The notes under the pieces were generated by a model. That model worked only from the letters and a program-made list of their open reading frames with translations, was not told where the DNA came from and did not search any database. Of a stretch of DNA of 64,000 nucleotides, positions 26,609-35,975 are shown piece by piece. A program made the translations under genes and the position numbers. Each line of letters starts with the position of its first letter. Position 1 is the first letter of the stretch. This DNA comes from Anammoximicrobium sp964409865 (GTDB lineage: Bacteria; Planctomycetota; Planctomycetia; Pirellulales; Pirellulaceae). The stretch lies in assembly GCA_964409865.1 (NCBI GenBank), contig CAYPGE010000006.1:1-64000 (forward strand). The letters run 5' to 3'.

Positions 26609-29527
26609 TCACGGGACGCCGGCCAGTCTCTTTATCTCCTCCTCCGGCAAGGCTTCGCGCACCAACAAGACCTCGGCCAGGGCGCCTTGAAAGACCTCCG
26701 GGCCGGTGTAGTTGGGGTTGCAGCCGATGCCCACGTTCTTCGGCCCCGGCTGGTAACTCGCCGGCACCGTGGCCCGGCCGACCGGTTTGCCGTTGACGTA
26801 CAGCGTCAGTTCCGTGAACTTCTTGACCACGGCCACATGATACCACTTGCCGTTCTCCACGTGGCCGCCGGACAAGCGGCATCCACCGCCCGACTGTTCG
26901 ATGGCCACCACCAGTTCCATGTCCTGGATAGAAACGCGCAGCGGATCGTTGACCGGCGCGCACCAAGCGGAAACGATCTGGTGCCAGCGGCGGCCGTCCA
27001 CCGCCAGACCTTGCGGGCAGAGCCAGGCGGCGAAGGTGTAGGTCCGCAGCGGGAACTGCGGTGCGTCGTAGACCAGCTTCGTGGACTTGCCGTTGAAGGC
27101 CAGCGCGCCGGCCGCCGCCCCGTCGCGGCCCGCCGCCGGGACCACGTCGGTGCTGACCAGCAACCGCCCCTCCTGCGGCTCCGGCTTGCCTGCCAGCGCC
27201 GCTCGGACCACCACGCCTTGCAGGCTGGTCGGAACGCTGGCGTCCAGGGTGAACGACAGCGGGCCGTTGACCGCGCCGGCGCGCCCGTCGCCGTGCCGCG
27301 AGTCGACCTGCCAGTAGTATTTCGCGCCCGAATCCGCCGGCGCCGCCCCAGCGGGAAAAGGGGTCAGGACTTTTTTCCCGGAACGGCCCGACGGGGGCTG
27401 CGCAGAAAAGAGTCCTGACCCCTTTTCCGGCAACCAACGGAATTCCGAGTTCTCCAGATCGCTCTCGTGCAGCAGCACCGTCTTGAACTCCGCGTCGGCC
27501 GCGATCCGCAGATCGTAGACCGAGCCGGGTTCTGCCTGGCTCCACGCGAAGAAGACTTCTTCCACCGGCAGCACGGCGTTGGCTTCGGGATGTTGCAGAT
27601 GAAACGGTGCCAGCGGCGCGTTGCGCACGGGCAGCCACGAACGGTACAAGGTGCCGTAAGCGCCCGCCGAGCCGAAATCGCACAGCACCACACGTTGCGG
27701 AAAAGGGGTCAGGACTCTTTTCCCGGAACGGTCCAAAGGATGCTGCGCAGAAAAGAGTCCTGACCCCTTTTCCGCAACGGTCGAAACGGCCACGATGGGG
27801 CTGAACCGCAAGTCCTTCAGAAGCGGATCGTCGGCCGCGAGGAGCGTCAGGGGTAACGCGGCCAGATCCAGCTCCGGCATGTCGGCCGGGTCCATGGTGT
27901 TGTACTTCTGGTCGAACGTCAGCAGGATCGGGCCGCGCAGCAGCGACGTGTTGAACTGGACGTGGTGGTCGCCGCGCAAGGCCCGCACCCGCAGGTCGAG
28001 TTGCAGGACGATTTTGTCGCCCGGATTCCAGGTGCGGTCGAGCTTCAGATAGCTCCCCGCGGTCACCTGTTCGACGGGCGCGCTGTTGACGGCGACTTTG
28101 GTCTTGCGGGACCACTCCGGGATCCGCACCAGCAACGGCAGACGCGCCGCTTGCGGGGGCCGCACCTCCACTTCCACGGTCCCGTTGCAAGGGTAGTCGG
28201 TGGTCTGGATGAACGACCAGACCGAACCGTCCGCCAGCTTGACCTCGGTTTTTCCCGGTCCGTAGTAGTTCAGGTACAGGCCGTCGTTCCCGCCAAGCAC
28301 CGCCCATTGACCGATCAGGCCCAGGCCGTTGGGGCCGTTGACGCTGCAGCAGTTCAGTTCGGGCGTGCCGGGCCGCGCCTGGAACACGATGCTGTGGGCG
28401 GACGCCAGCCGCTTCCCATTCATCGGCGTATCGTAGGTACACCACCGGCCGCTGGGATGTTCGTGCCCCAGCGCCGCGTTCCACGTCGCGTGTTCCAGCG
28501 CGTCGGCGATCCGGCTGTCGCCGGTCAGCCGCAGCGCCTCGACGCCCAATTCCATCCACGCCACGGTGCAACAGGTCTCGATCGCGCCCGGCTGGAACGG
28601 GTTGCCGACCGCCTGTTCGCCGGTGCTGAAGCTGCCCGAGTTGTGTACGTCGGTGCGGTAGATGCTCCGCCACCAATGGACCAGCGATTGCCGATAGCTG
28701 TCGTCGCCCGTGATGCGGAACAGTTCGGCCAGACCGATCATCGGGTGCAGGCTTTCCCAACGCGGCTTGGGGGTCTGGTAGAACTCAACGCCGCGCAGCG
28801 CCATCCGCTGGTAGTCGCCCGCGGGCGGCTTCTGCCAGTCCTGCTCGATTTCGCGCATCAGCCGCAAGTAGTTGTCCTTCTTGGTCTGGCGGTACAGCAG
28901 GCCGAGGGCATGGATCACGGCCATGTTCATCTCGTGCGAGCCGGCGTCATGCACCCGCTTGCCGGTGTCCAGGAAGGTCGCGCTCATCAGGTCCGCCGCG
29001 CGGCACGCAGCCTGCAACGCTTCGGTATCTCCCGTGTCCTGATGCCACAGGATCATGGCCAACATGCAGTGGTAATGTCCCCACAGGTCCCATCGCGCCA
29101 GCAGATGATTGTCGGGAAACGGACCGAGGTAGCCGTCTTCGGCCTGGGTCCGGATCAGTTCGCGCATGACCCGCGCGGTCACCTCGCGCAGTGTCGGATC
29201 ATCCGACAGGCGGCAGGTCAGCACACACGATGTCAGGTACTTGCCGACGAATTCGCCTGCCCACGGGACCGGGTTTTCGTAGGGCGGCTGGCGGTCGCGC
29301 AATCGCATCATTTCGAGCATTCCCGGATTCGCATCCGGAGCCGGGATCAGCCAGTTGCGGATGATGCCGTCCACGCGCGCCGCCATCGGCCCATCCAAGG
29401 TCATCTGGATTCGCGGCACCGCCAGGTCGACCGCAGGCTGGCCCGCGACCGCCTCCCCGGCTCGCCCGAAGCTCGACGCCAAGGCCAGCAGCCCCGCGGA
29501 GATTGCGAGAATGGTGGTCCGGTTCAT
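26609..29527 (-). CDS. Exported GH127-like glycosidase with LamG domain and two in-frame repeat insertions
   Basis: A 972-residue exported protein. The signal peptide is about residues 1-23 (MNRTTILAISAGLLALASS...). Residues 30-590 form a GH127/DUF1680-type barrel and beta domain, with ETCCT and NCCSVNG carrying the conserved Cys residues. A C-terminal LamG-like concanavalin fold (about 795-965, with KWYHVAVVKKFTELTLYVNG) would bind carbohydrate. Between them are two near-identical 25-residue stretches, EKGSGLFSAQ...GKRVLTPFPQ and EKGSGLFSAQ...GKKVLTPFPA, each coded by a 75-base palindromic repeat. The start at 29527 has gaaagag upstream. The insertions keep the frame and lie in linkers, so activity is probably kept. 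Confidence 0.83.
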   Translation of the reverse strand: MNRTTILAISAGLLALASSFGRAGEAVAGQPAVDLAVPRIQMTLDGPMAARVDGIIRNWLIPAPDANPGMLEMMRLRDRQPPYENPVPWAGEFVGKYLTSCVLTCRLSDDPTLREVTARVMRELIRTQAEDGYLGPFPDNHLLARWDLWGHYHCMLAMILWHQDTGDTEALQAACRAADLMSATFLDTGKRVHDAGSHEMNMAVIHALGLLYRQTKKDNYLRLMREIEQDWQKPPAGDYQRMALRGVEFYQTPKPRWESLHPMIGLAELFRITGDDSYRQSLVHWWRSIYRTDVHNSGSFSTGEQAVGNPFQPGAIETCCTVAWMELGVEALRLTGDSRIADALEHATWNAALGHEHPSGRWCTYDTPMNGKRLASAHSIVFQARPGTPELNCCSVNGPNGLGLIGQWAVLGGNDGLYLNYYGPGKTEVKLADGSVWSFIQTTDYPCNGTVEVEVRPPQAARLPLLVRIPEWSRKTKVAVNSAPVEQVTAGSYLKLDRTWNPGDKIVLQLDLRVRALRGDHHVQFNTSLLRGPILLTFDQKYNTMDPADMPELDLAALPLTLLAADDPLLKDLRFSPIVAVSTVAEKGSGLFSAQHPLDRSGKRVLTPFPQRVVLCDFGSAGAYGTLYRSWLPVRNAPLAPFHLQHPEANAVLPVEEVFFAWSQAEPGSVYDLRIAADAEFKTVLLHESDLENSEFRWLPEKGSGLFSAQPPSGRSGKKVLTPFPAGAAPADSGAKYYWQVDSRHGDGRAGAVNGPLSFTLDASVPTSLQGVVVRAALAGKPEPQEGRLLVSTDVVPAAGRDGAAAGALAFNGKSTKLVYDAPQFPLRTYTFAAWLCPQGLAVDGRRWHQIVSAWCAPVNDPLRVSIQDMELVVAIEQSGGGCRLSGGHVENGKWYHVAVVKKFTELTLYVNGKPVGRATVPASYQPGPKNVGIGCNPNYTGPEVFQGALAEVLLVREALPEEEIKRLAGVP
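27354..27428. repeat. 75-bp palindromic repeat inside a coding region, copy A
   Basis: Arms ggaaaaggggtcaggact and agtcctgaccccttttcc (about 18 to 23 bases each side) enclose a GC-rich loop. It is read in frame as 25 codons of the GH127-LamG gene. It differs from copy B by 6 of 75 bases, mostly in the loop. Confidence 0.85.
27695..27777. repeat. 75-bp palindromic repeat inside a coding region, copy B
   Basis: The core 27699-27773 matches copy A. Here the inverted arms extend to a perfect 27-base match (27695-27721 with 27751-27777) around a 29-base loop. Like copy A it inserts exactly 25 codons into the GH127-LamG gene without shifting the frame. Confidence 0.85.
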
Positions 29528-29627
29528 GAGAAACGCTCTTTCAGTTGACCAAGGGCATTGGGAAATCGCGCTCACGTTCGTGACGAGGCCGGTGTGCGGC
29601 GCCGTTCCTTGGGTGAAGTGGCCTTCG

Positions 29628-29759
29628 TCACTTCCGCATCGGCCGTGGATCGACCTTGATCGGTGAGCCGGCCAGCGGCAGGTCGGCCAGCGGTCCCACA
29701 CCGAATTGGCTCGCGGGCCGATTCCGGCTTAGCAGGTCGGACCGCAACAGTTGCTCCAT
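29628..29759 (-). CDS. Possible small protein of 43 residues downstream of sufT
   Basis: An open frame of 43 codons (MEQLLRSDLLSRNRP... to VDPRPMRK) starts 11 bases after the sufT stop on the same strand. Its composition is mixed and protein-like, but only a weak ctgaag ribosome site precedes it and I recognise no family. It may be the tail of the suf transcript rather than a gene. Confidence 0.22.
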   Translation of the reverse strand: MEQLLRSDLLSRNRPASQFGVGPLADLPLAGSPIKVDPRPMRK

Positions 29760-29770
29760 GGGCGCAGTCT

Positions 29771-30088
29771 TCAGAAGATCCCCAACTGGTCGCGGGCGTC
29801 TTCCGTCATTCTGTCGGGAGTCCATGGCGGGTCCATGACCAGTTTGACTTCGACCGCGTTGACCTCGGACAACTGCGACAGCACGTGCTTGCAGGCGTCG
29901 ATCATCTGCGGGGCGGCAGGGCACATCGGGCTGGTCATCGTCATCTCGATCTTGACGTCGGACTTGCCGTCTTCTTGCGGCAGGACTTCGATCAGGTACA
30001 CCAAGCCCAAGTCCACGATGTTGATGAACATCTCGGGATCCAGGACCTTTTTCAACTCTTCGCGGACCACGTCTTCAGACAATGGCAT
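29771..30088 (-). CDS. sufT: SufT/MIP18-family (DUF59) Fe-S maturation protein
   Basis: A 105-residue protein of the MIP18 family, which helps in iron-sulfur cluster assembly or transfer. The conserved DPEMFINIVDLGLVYLIEV and the Cys-containing SPMCPAAPQMID (the single functional cysteine of the family) are present. A gaggag lies six or seven bases before ATG 30088; an upstream ATG at 30103 is less well placed. It is the last clear gene of the sufR-to-sufT operon, 16 bases after the Rieske gene. Its place next to sufBCD supports the role; PaaD-type functions are less likely because no phenylacetate genes are near. Confidence 0.9.
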   Translation of the reverse strand: MPLSEDVVREELKKVLDPEMFINIVDLGLVYLIEVLPQEDGKSDVKIEMTMTSPMCPAAPQMIDACKHVLSQLSEVNAVEVKLVMDPPWTPDRMTEDARDQLGIF

Positions 30089-30104
30089 GGTGCTGCTCCT
30101 CATG

Positions 30105-30422
30105 TCACGCTTCGTTGATCCGCACGTAGACGTCCTCGCCCTCGACCTTGACTTCGTGTACCAGGGTCGGCACGGTCGCCGGCATGGTCAGCGGCCGGCC
30201 TGTGCGGATATCGAACTTCGCCCCGTGACGAGGACAGGCGATGGCGTGGTCGTGCAGTTGGCCTTCGCCCAACGGGCCGCCGTCATGGGTGCAGACGTCG
30301 TCGATGCAGTAGAAGCGGCCGTCTACGCGAAACAGCACCACGACCGAATCTTCGACCTCCAGCGTCAGCTTGCCGGGGTCCGGCATGTCCGCAACTTTGG
30401 CGACTTTGACGAACTCCGACAC
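30105..30422 (-). CDS. Rieske [2Fe-2S] ferredoxin-like protein
   Basis: A 105-residue soluble Rieske-type ferredoxin, the class that passes single electrons to oxygenases. The two cluster boxes are CTHDGGPLG and CPRHGAKFD, giving the two Cys and two His ligands of a [2Fe-2S] centre. There is no membrane anchor. It lies between sufD and sufT with short gaps of 18 and 16 bases, so it is part of the suf operon. This position suggests a job in Fe-S assembly, perhaps supplying electrons or holding a cluster, rather than in aromatic-ring oxidation. That is inference from context. The family assignment is firm. Confidence 0.92.
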   Translation of the reverse strand: MSEFVKVAKVADMPDPGKLTLEVEDSVVVLFRVDGRFYCIDDVCTHDGGPLGEGQLHDHAIACPRHGAKFDIRTGRPLTMPATVPTLVHEVKVEGEDVYVRINEA

Positions 30423-30440
30423 CGTCCCGCTCCTTCGCTG

Positions 30441-31757
30441 CTAGTTGTACTCGCGGACCCGCGCCGCGATGGCATGCCCCAGCGCGTCCCGCACACTTTC
30501 GATGGTGATGCGATCGAAAATCTGCTGGAAGAACCCGCTCACAATCATGCGGACGGCTTCCCGGCGAGTGAACCCGCGGCTCATGGCGTAGAAGACCAAT
30601 TCGTCGTCGACCTTGCCGCTGGTGGAACCGTGGGTGCAACGCACGTCGTCGGCTTCGATCTCCAGCCCCGGGATGGAATCGGCCCGCGCGTGATCGCTCA
30701 GCAGCAGATTGTCGTTGCGCTGGTAGCCGTCCGTCTTCTGCGCGCCGGGATCGACCTTGATCATCCCCCGCCACACGGTGCGCGAGCGGTCCTGCAAGGC
30801 CGCCTTGTACAGAAAGTCGCTGTGGCAGTGCGGTGCCTCGTGATGCTGCAGCGTGTGGTAGGTCAGGTGCTGTTTGCCCTCGGTGAACAGCACGCCGTTC
30901 ACCTGGCAACTGGCCCCTTCGCCCATCAGGCCGACGTGCTGGTTCACCTTGGCCAACCGGCTGCCCAGCGCCGCGACGGTCCACTGCAGCGATGCGTCCC
31001 GCCCAACCACGGCCCGCTGATGAGCGAAGTGCCAGACGCCCTGGCCCCAATCCTGCAGGTTCACGAACCGCAGATTGGCTCCGCGTCCCACGATGATCTC
31101 CGTGGCGCCGCAGTGCAGACCGCCGTCGGTTTCGCCGAAGCCGGCCGTCTCCGTCAGCACGGTCGCCTCGGCGCCGTCCTCCAGGATCACCAGCACGTGC
31201 CCGAAATCGACGCGGCCGTCGGACATCGCCGACAGCATGTGAACGGGCTGATCCACGACCACGCCGCGGGGAACGTACAGCACGTGTCCGCCGGACCAGC
31301 AGGCGGTGTGCAAGCAAGCGAACTTGTCGTAGTAAGGATTGACGATCCGCCGCTGCAGGAAAGGACGCAGTCGCTCGCCGTGCTCCACAACCAGTTGGTC
31401 CAGGCTCCCCAACAACACGCCTTGCTCCGCCCAGCGGCGATCCAGCCGGTTGGACGACGGCCAGCTGTCCAACGAGACCGAAACTCCAGCCAGTTCGACG
31501 CCCTCGCTCAGCACCGAAGACGGCGCAGCAGCCGCGGCCTCCCGTGCGGCAGGCAGCGAGAACTTGTCCAACTTGAACAAGCGGATATCGGTGCGGATCC
31601 ACTCCTCATCCCGCCGCCCCGGCCAATCCATCTTGCCGAACATTTGCCAAGCAGCCCGGCGCTGGTCCAGCAACCAACCCGGTTCGTTCCGCGATTCCAG
31701 AAACGCCGCGACGGACGCGGGTGAAAATGAGGTTTCTGTTGCTAGAGCTGTCATCAT
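30441..31757 (-). CDS. sufD: Fe-S cluster assembly protein SufD
   Basis: A 438-residue SufD homologue that pairs with SufB on the SufBC2D scaffold. The right-handed beta-helix core is recognisable from ADDVRCTHGSTSGKVDDELVFYAMSRG, where the CTHG histidine matches the functionally important His of E. coli SufD. The N-terminal helical part (WPGRRDEEWIRTDI) carries the usual DEEWRYT-like motif. Two Met codons stand at the start (31757 and 31754). It begins 15 bases after the sufB stop. It is about 15 residues longer than E. coli SufD. With SufB, SufC and SufT in the same operon the assignment is very secure. Confidence 0.95.
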   Translation of the reverse strand: MMTALATETSFSPASVAAFLESRNEPGWLLDQRRAAWQMFGKMDWPGRRDEEWIRTDIRLFKLDKFSLPAAREAAAAAPSSVLSEGVELAGVSVSLDSWPSSNRLDRRWAEQGVLLGSLDQLVVEHGERLRPFLQRRIVNPYYDKFACLHTACWSGGHVLYVPRGVVVDQPVHMLSAMSDGRVDFGHVLVILEDGAEATVLTETAGFGETDGGLHCGATEIIVGRGANLRFVNLQDWGQGVWHFAHQRAVVGRDASLQWTVAALGSRLAKVNQHVGLMGEGASCQVNGVLFTEGKQHLTYHTLQHHEAPHCHSDFLYKAALQDRSRTVWRGMIKVDPGAQKTDGYQRNDNLLLSDHARADSIPGLEIEADDVRCTHGSTSGKVDDELVFYAMSRGFTRREAVRMIVSGFFQQIFDRITIESVRDALGHAIAARVREYN

Positions 31758-31772
31758 GCCTCGTCGGTCAAC

Positions 31773-33188
31773 CTATCCCACCGACCCTTCCATCTGCAAC
31801 TGGATCAGGCGATTCATCTCCACCGCGTACTCCATCGGCAACTCCTTGACCAGCGGCTCGATGAAGCCGTTGACGATCATCGTGCTGGCCTCCGACTCGG
31901 TCAGCCCGCGGCTCATCAGGTAGAACAGCTGCTCCTCGCCGATCCGGGACACACTGGCCTCGTGCCCCACAGCCACGTCCTGCTCCGCGACCTCGATATA
32001 GGGATAGGTGTCGCTGCGGCTCTTGGAGTCCAGCAGCAGGGCGTCGCACACGACTTTGCACTTGGCGTGTTTCGCGCCGTGCTCGACTTTGACCAGTCCG
32101 CGGTAGCTGCTGCGGCCGCCGTTCTTGGAGATCGACTTGGAGATGATCTGTCCCGTGGTGTGGGGAGCGCAGTGGACCAGTTTCGCGCCCGCATCCTGGT
32201 GCTGGCCGGCCGAGGCGAACGCGATCGACAGGATCTCGCCCCTCGCGCCGGGCTCCATCATGTAGACCGCAGGGTACTTCATGGTCAGGTGGCTGCCCAA
32301 ATTGCCGTCGATCCACTCCATCGTGGCATCCTGGTAAGCCATGGCCCGCTTGGTCACCATGTTGTAGATGTTGTTGGCCCAGTTCTGGATCGTCGAATAC
32401 CGGCAGCGTGCGCCCCGTTTAACGACGATTTCCACCACGGCCGAGTGCAGGCTTTCGGTGCTGTACATGGGGGCCGTGCAGCCTTCGACATAGTGTACCT
32501 CGGCGCCCTCGTCCACGATGATCAGCGTGCGCTCGAACTGGCCCATGCTTTCGGCGTTGATCCGAAAGTAGGCTTGCAGGGGGAACTCGATCTTCACACC
32601 CGGCGGCACATAAATAAAGGAACCGCCCGACCAGACCGCCGAGTTGAGGGCCGCGAACTTGTTGTCGTCCGGCGGAATGATGGTCGAGAAGTACTCCCGG
32701 ACCAGATCGGGATGCTCGCGGACCGCGGAATCGGTGTCCGTGAAGATCACCCCCTTCTTGGCCAAGTCCTCCTTCAGCGAACCGTACACGACCTCGCTCT
32801 CGAATTGGGCTTTGACGCCGGCCAGGAACTTCCGCTCGGCCTCCGGAATGCCGAGTTTTTCGAACGCGTCCTTGATGGCCTGGGGCACTTCGTCCCAGGA
32901 ACGGCCCTGGCGGTCGGTCGGCTTCAGGTAGTAGTAGAGATCCTGGAAATCGACGTTGAACTTTCCGCCCCAGGTCGGCATCGGCTTGGAGTCGAAGATC
33001 CCCAGCGACTTCAAGCGGAACTCGCGCATCCACGCGGGCTCGCCTTTCAGGTCCGAGATCTGGTTAACAATGTCCGCGTCCAAGCCCTTGCGGGCTTTGA
33101 AAACCGCCTCGGACTTGGTGCGGAAGTCGTATTTGTTGATTTCGCCGATCTGGTCGTGCGGCGAAAGCGTTGCGACATCAGTAGCCAT
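31773..33188 (-). CDS. sufB: Fe-S cluster assembly protein SufB
   Basis: A 471-residue SufB, the scaffold subunit on which the cluster is built. Typical landmarks are YDFRTKSEAVFKARKGLD near the start, VPPGVKIEFPLQAYFRIN, the EGCTAPMYST turn, and VVCDALLLDSKSRSDTYPYIEV, where the Cys corresponds to the key late Cys of E. coli SufB. The chosen ATG (33188) follows a gagggg; a further start at 33215 would add nine residues. It sits between sufC and sufD. Length and motifs are normal, and no truncation is seen. The nearby SufS and SufE or SufU sulfur donors are not in the window. Confidence 0.97.
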   Translation of the reverse strand: MATDVATLSPHDQIGEINKYDFRTKSEAVFKARKGLDADIVNQISDLKGEPAWMREFRLKSLGIFDSKPMPTWGGKFNVDFQDLYYYLKPTDRQGRSWDEVPQAIKDAFEKLGIPEAERKFLAGVKAQFESEVVYGSLKEDLAKKGVIFTDTDSAVREHPDLVREYFSTIIPPDDNKFAALNSAVWSGGSFIYVPPGVKIEFPLQAYFRINAESMGQFERTLIIVDEGAEVHYVEGCTAPMYSTESLHSAVVEIVVKRGARCRYSTIQNWANNIYNMVTKRAMAYQDATMEWIDGNLGSHLTMKYPAVYMMEPGARGEILSIAFASAGQHQDAGAKLVHCAPHTTGQIISKSISKNGGRSSYRGLVKVEHGAKHAKCKVVCDALLLDSKSRSDTYPYIEVAEQDVAVGHEASVSRIGEEQLFYLMSRGLTESEASTMIVNGFIEPLVKELPMEYAVEMNRLIQLQMEGSVG

Positions 33189-33268
33189 CGGTGTGATCCC
33201 CTCGCTGGTTGGCAAACGGAGGTTGCTGTTTCCAGGGACTTGCCATCGGGGCGGACGCGTCGCGCGCG

Positions 33269-34086
<818 letters not shown>

Positions 34087-34090
<4 letters not shown>

Positions 34091-34800
34091 GACTTGATCT
34101 TCTGATGACTCGTCAACGGCTTCTCGTCGGCCGGCGCTACGACGTAGCCCGAGTGGTGCGGCACCGGAAGTTCGTCTTCCACCTTGACGCCGCGCCGCAG
34201 ATCCAGCAGGCCCTTGGCCGAGCCCTTCTGCTTGCCCAACTTCTGCCCCCGAATTTTGTCCTGAATCCGCATCAGCCCCTCCAGCAGCGCTTCGGGCCGC
34301 GGCGGACAGCCGGGAATGTACACGTCCACCGGAACCACCAAGTCGACGCCCTTCACGACGTGGTAGCCCCATTTGAAATAAGGGCCGCCTCCCACCGTAC
34401 ACGCGCCCATCGCAATCACGAACTTGGGTTCGGGCATCATGTTGTACAACCGCCGCACGCGACTGGCCATCTTGTACGTCACGGTTCCGGCAACGATCAT
34501 CAGGTCCGCTTGCCGCGGCGTCGCTCGAAACGCGCCCGCACCGAACCGGTCCATGTCAAACCGGCTGGCGCCGGCTGCCATCATCTCGATCGCACAGCAG
34601 GCCAGGCCGAAGGTCATCGGCCAGATGCTGGACTGCCGCGCCCAGTTAATCGCCTGTTCGACCGTGGTGATCAGGAAGTTCTCTTCCACGCGAGCCTCGA
34701 TCCACGGCCGCGAGCCGACTGACGAATCGGACTCCTGGCTCGGCTCGCCCGCGCCAGCCACGCTTCTCAGACCGCTTTCCGTATTCTGCCTCGTCTGCAT
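34087..34800 (-). CDS. NuoB-like NADH-quinone oxidoreductase 20 kDa subunit
   Basis: A 237-residue protein of the NuoB (complex I, subunit B) family, which holds the N2 [4Fe-4S] cluster next to quinone. All four likely ligands are present: the tandem Cys68-Cys69 in LACCAIEMM, Cys134 in MGACTVGGG, and Cys165 in IPGCPPRPEA. The start at 34800 has a poorly defined ribosome site, and about 30 N-terminal residues are disordered-looking. The last bases overlap sufC by four. No other complex I gene is within the window, so this copy is isolated from the nuo cluster and placed in the suf operon. It may be a true complex I subunit or a paralogue recruited elsewhere. Confidence 0.88.
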
Positions 34801-34823
34801 GTTATCCCTCGCGGGGTCGACTG

Positions 34824-34962
34824 AGCAGCGTTCGAGAACCAACTGTCGCCCTGCCAAAGTAGCCATCACACTCCGTGTGATGATCGGCAAAAAACCCTGT
34901 TCACAGCCTCTCCGTGTGATGATCGGCAAGAAACACTGCCCAGTTACTTCTCCAACACGGCT
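34824..34962. repeat. Degraded copy of the palindromic 14504 element
   Basis: The left end agcagcgttcgaga, then aaagtagccatcacactccgtgtgatgatcggc in part (34858-34886), match the reverse complement of the element at 14504-14603. The block ctccgtgtgatgatcggcaa occurs twice (near 34871 and 34910), so the copy carries an internal duplication, and its right end is worn. It lies between sufR and the nuoB-like gene, in the operon leader. Confidence 0.7.
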
Positions 34963-34976
34963 AAAGAACGTCCGCT

Positions 34977-35600
34977 CTAGTTCAATTCAAAAATACACGC
35001 CGGCTTTCCGTCCAAACGCGATTCCACCAAACGCACATCGGCCCCCAGCACTTCGGCGAACAGCAGTCGCTCCATGGCACAGATGGAACGATCCTGATCG
35101 GCCAGTTCCGGATAGGGGCACGCCACCGCCTTTAAGACCGGCAACGGACCCGTTTTGTCAAGCTCCAAAGGGACCCGCCGCTCGCCAAACAAGTCCGCCA
35201 GGGCTGACAGTTTCTGCTCCAGGGTCTTGCCGTCGACCGTATCAGCGTACATTACCGCCATCCGTTTGGCGACCCGTTGCAGCAGGCCGCGGCGCACTTC
35301 CGGATCGCGGATCGCCCGAATCTCCTGCCATAGGGCCACCGCAAGATCCGAAAAATTCGACCCCGCTTTCTGCAATCCCTTGGAGGTCAGCCGATACCAG
35401 TGTTTTGGACGGCCACGTCCGTTTTTCGTTGCCGACCGCTCGATCAAATGTTGAGCCATCAGGCGATTCAGCCGTTGCCGCACCGCGGTTGCCGTGACAC
35501 CAAGCGATTCGGAGAATTCCGCGACCGTCATCGCTTCCCGCTTGCGCAGCAGGTCGAGGATCGCCAAATCCGAAAGTGCGACGAAGCTGCTCGTTACCAT
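34977..35600 (-). CDS. sufR: SufR-type Fe-S sensing transcriptional repressor
   Basis: A 207-residue regulator with an N-terminal winged helix (MTVAEFSESLGVTATAVRQRLNRLM, in parts, residues 24-48) and a C-terminal cluster domain. Cys161, Cys174 and Cys202 have spacings of X12 and X27, the same as three Cys of the known SufR motif C-X12-C-X13-C-X14-C; the third Cys is replaced by Asp188. In cyanobacteria and mycobacteria SufR binds a [4Fe-4S] cluster and represses the suf genes. The ATG at 35600 follows a likely sigma70 promoter; an upstream in-frame extension to 35831 is not protein-like. It is the first gene of the suf operon, separated from the nuoB-like gene by a repeat. Confidence 0.88.
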   Translation of the reverse strand: MVTSSFVALSDLAILDLLRKREAMTVAEFSESLGVTATAVRQRLNRLMAQHLIERSATKNGRGRPKHWYRLTSKGLQKAGSNFSDLAVALWQEIRAIRDPEVRRGLLQRVAKRMAVMYADTVDGKTLEQKLSALADLFGERRVPLELDKTGPLPVLKAVACPYPELADQDRSICAMERLLFAEVLGADVRLVESRLDGKPACIFELN

Positions 35601-35637
35601 TTTTGCCCGTACCGCCTTAACATAAACTTTCCAACAC

Positions 35638-35666
35638 TTTATACCGAGGCAAATAATTTTTGACAA
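35638..35666 (-). promoter_or_regulatory. Sigma70-type promoter for the sufR operon
   Basis: On the minus strand TTGTCA (35666-35661) and TATAAA (35643-35638) are separated by exactly 17 bases, a near-consensus housekeeping promoter in an AT-rich pocket of an otherwise GC-rich region. The sufR ATG lies about 38 bases downstream. I could not find a clear SufR operator palindrome overlapping it. Confidence 0.6.
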
Positions 35667-35847
35667 CCACGCGTTTGAAAAATATTTGGCGCGGAAGGAC
35701 ATAGGTGGGCGAACCAGCTTGCTCCCGGCACCCTGCCCCGGTAGATTACGGATGTTGGAGCCGCCGAGGTCCTCAGAGTCCGTCGTCGAAGTATTCGGCC
35801 TCGCTCGGAAGTCCAGAGGCTTGCCATCCACGTCTGGATGTCGATGC

Positions 35848-35921
35848 GGGCGATTAGCTCAGTTGGTTAGAGCGCCGCCCTTACAAGGCGGAAGTCGACA
35901 GTTCGAGTCTGTCATCGCCCA
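35848..35921 (+). tRNA. tRNA-Val, anticodon TAC
   Basis: The acceptor stem GGGCGAT (35848-35854) pairs with ATCGCCC (35914-35920), followed by discriminator A. The D arm (AGCTCAGTTGGTTAGAGC) and the T arm with GTTCGAGTC are standard. The anticodon stem CCGCC-GGCGG closes the loop CTTACAA, giving anticodon TAC (valine). CCA is not encoded. Confidence 0.96.
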
Positions 35922-35938
35922 CTGGCGGGAACCCCGCG

Positions 35939-35975
35939 AAAACCCGTGTTTTCCCTGAGAAAACGCGGGTTTTTC
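35939..35975 (+). terminator. Rho-independent terminator after tRNA-Val
   Basis: A 15-base stem (AAAACCCGTGTTTTC at 35939-35953 with GAAAACGCGGGTTTT at 35959-35973, one mismatch or wobble) with a five-base loop runs into a T-rich end. It begins 17 bases after the tRNA, the expected place. Confidence 0.85.

Noticed and set aside
35600..35700. SufR operator of the cyanobacterial CAAC-N6-GTTG type near the sufR promoter.
   Set aside because: The only near match (caaccacgcgtttg at about 35664) lacks the second half; not enough to call.
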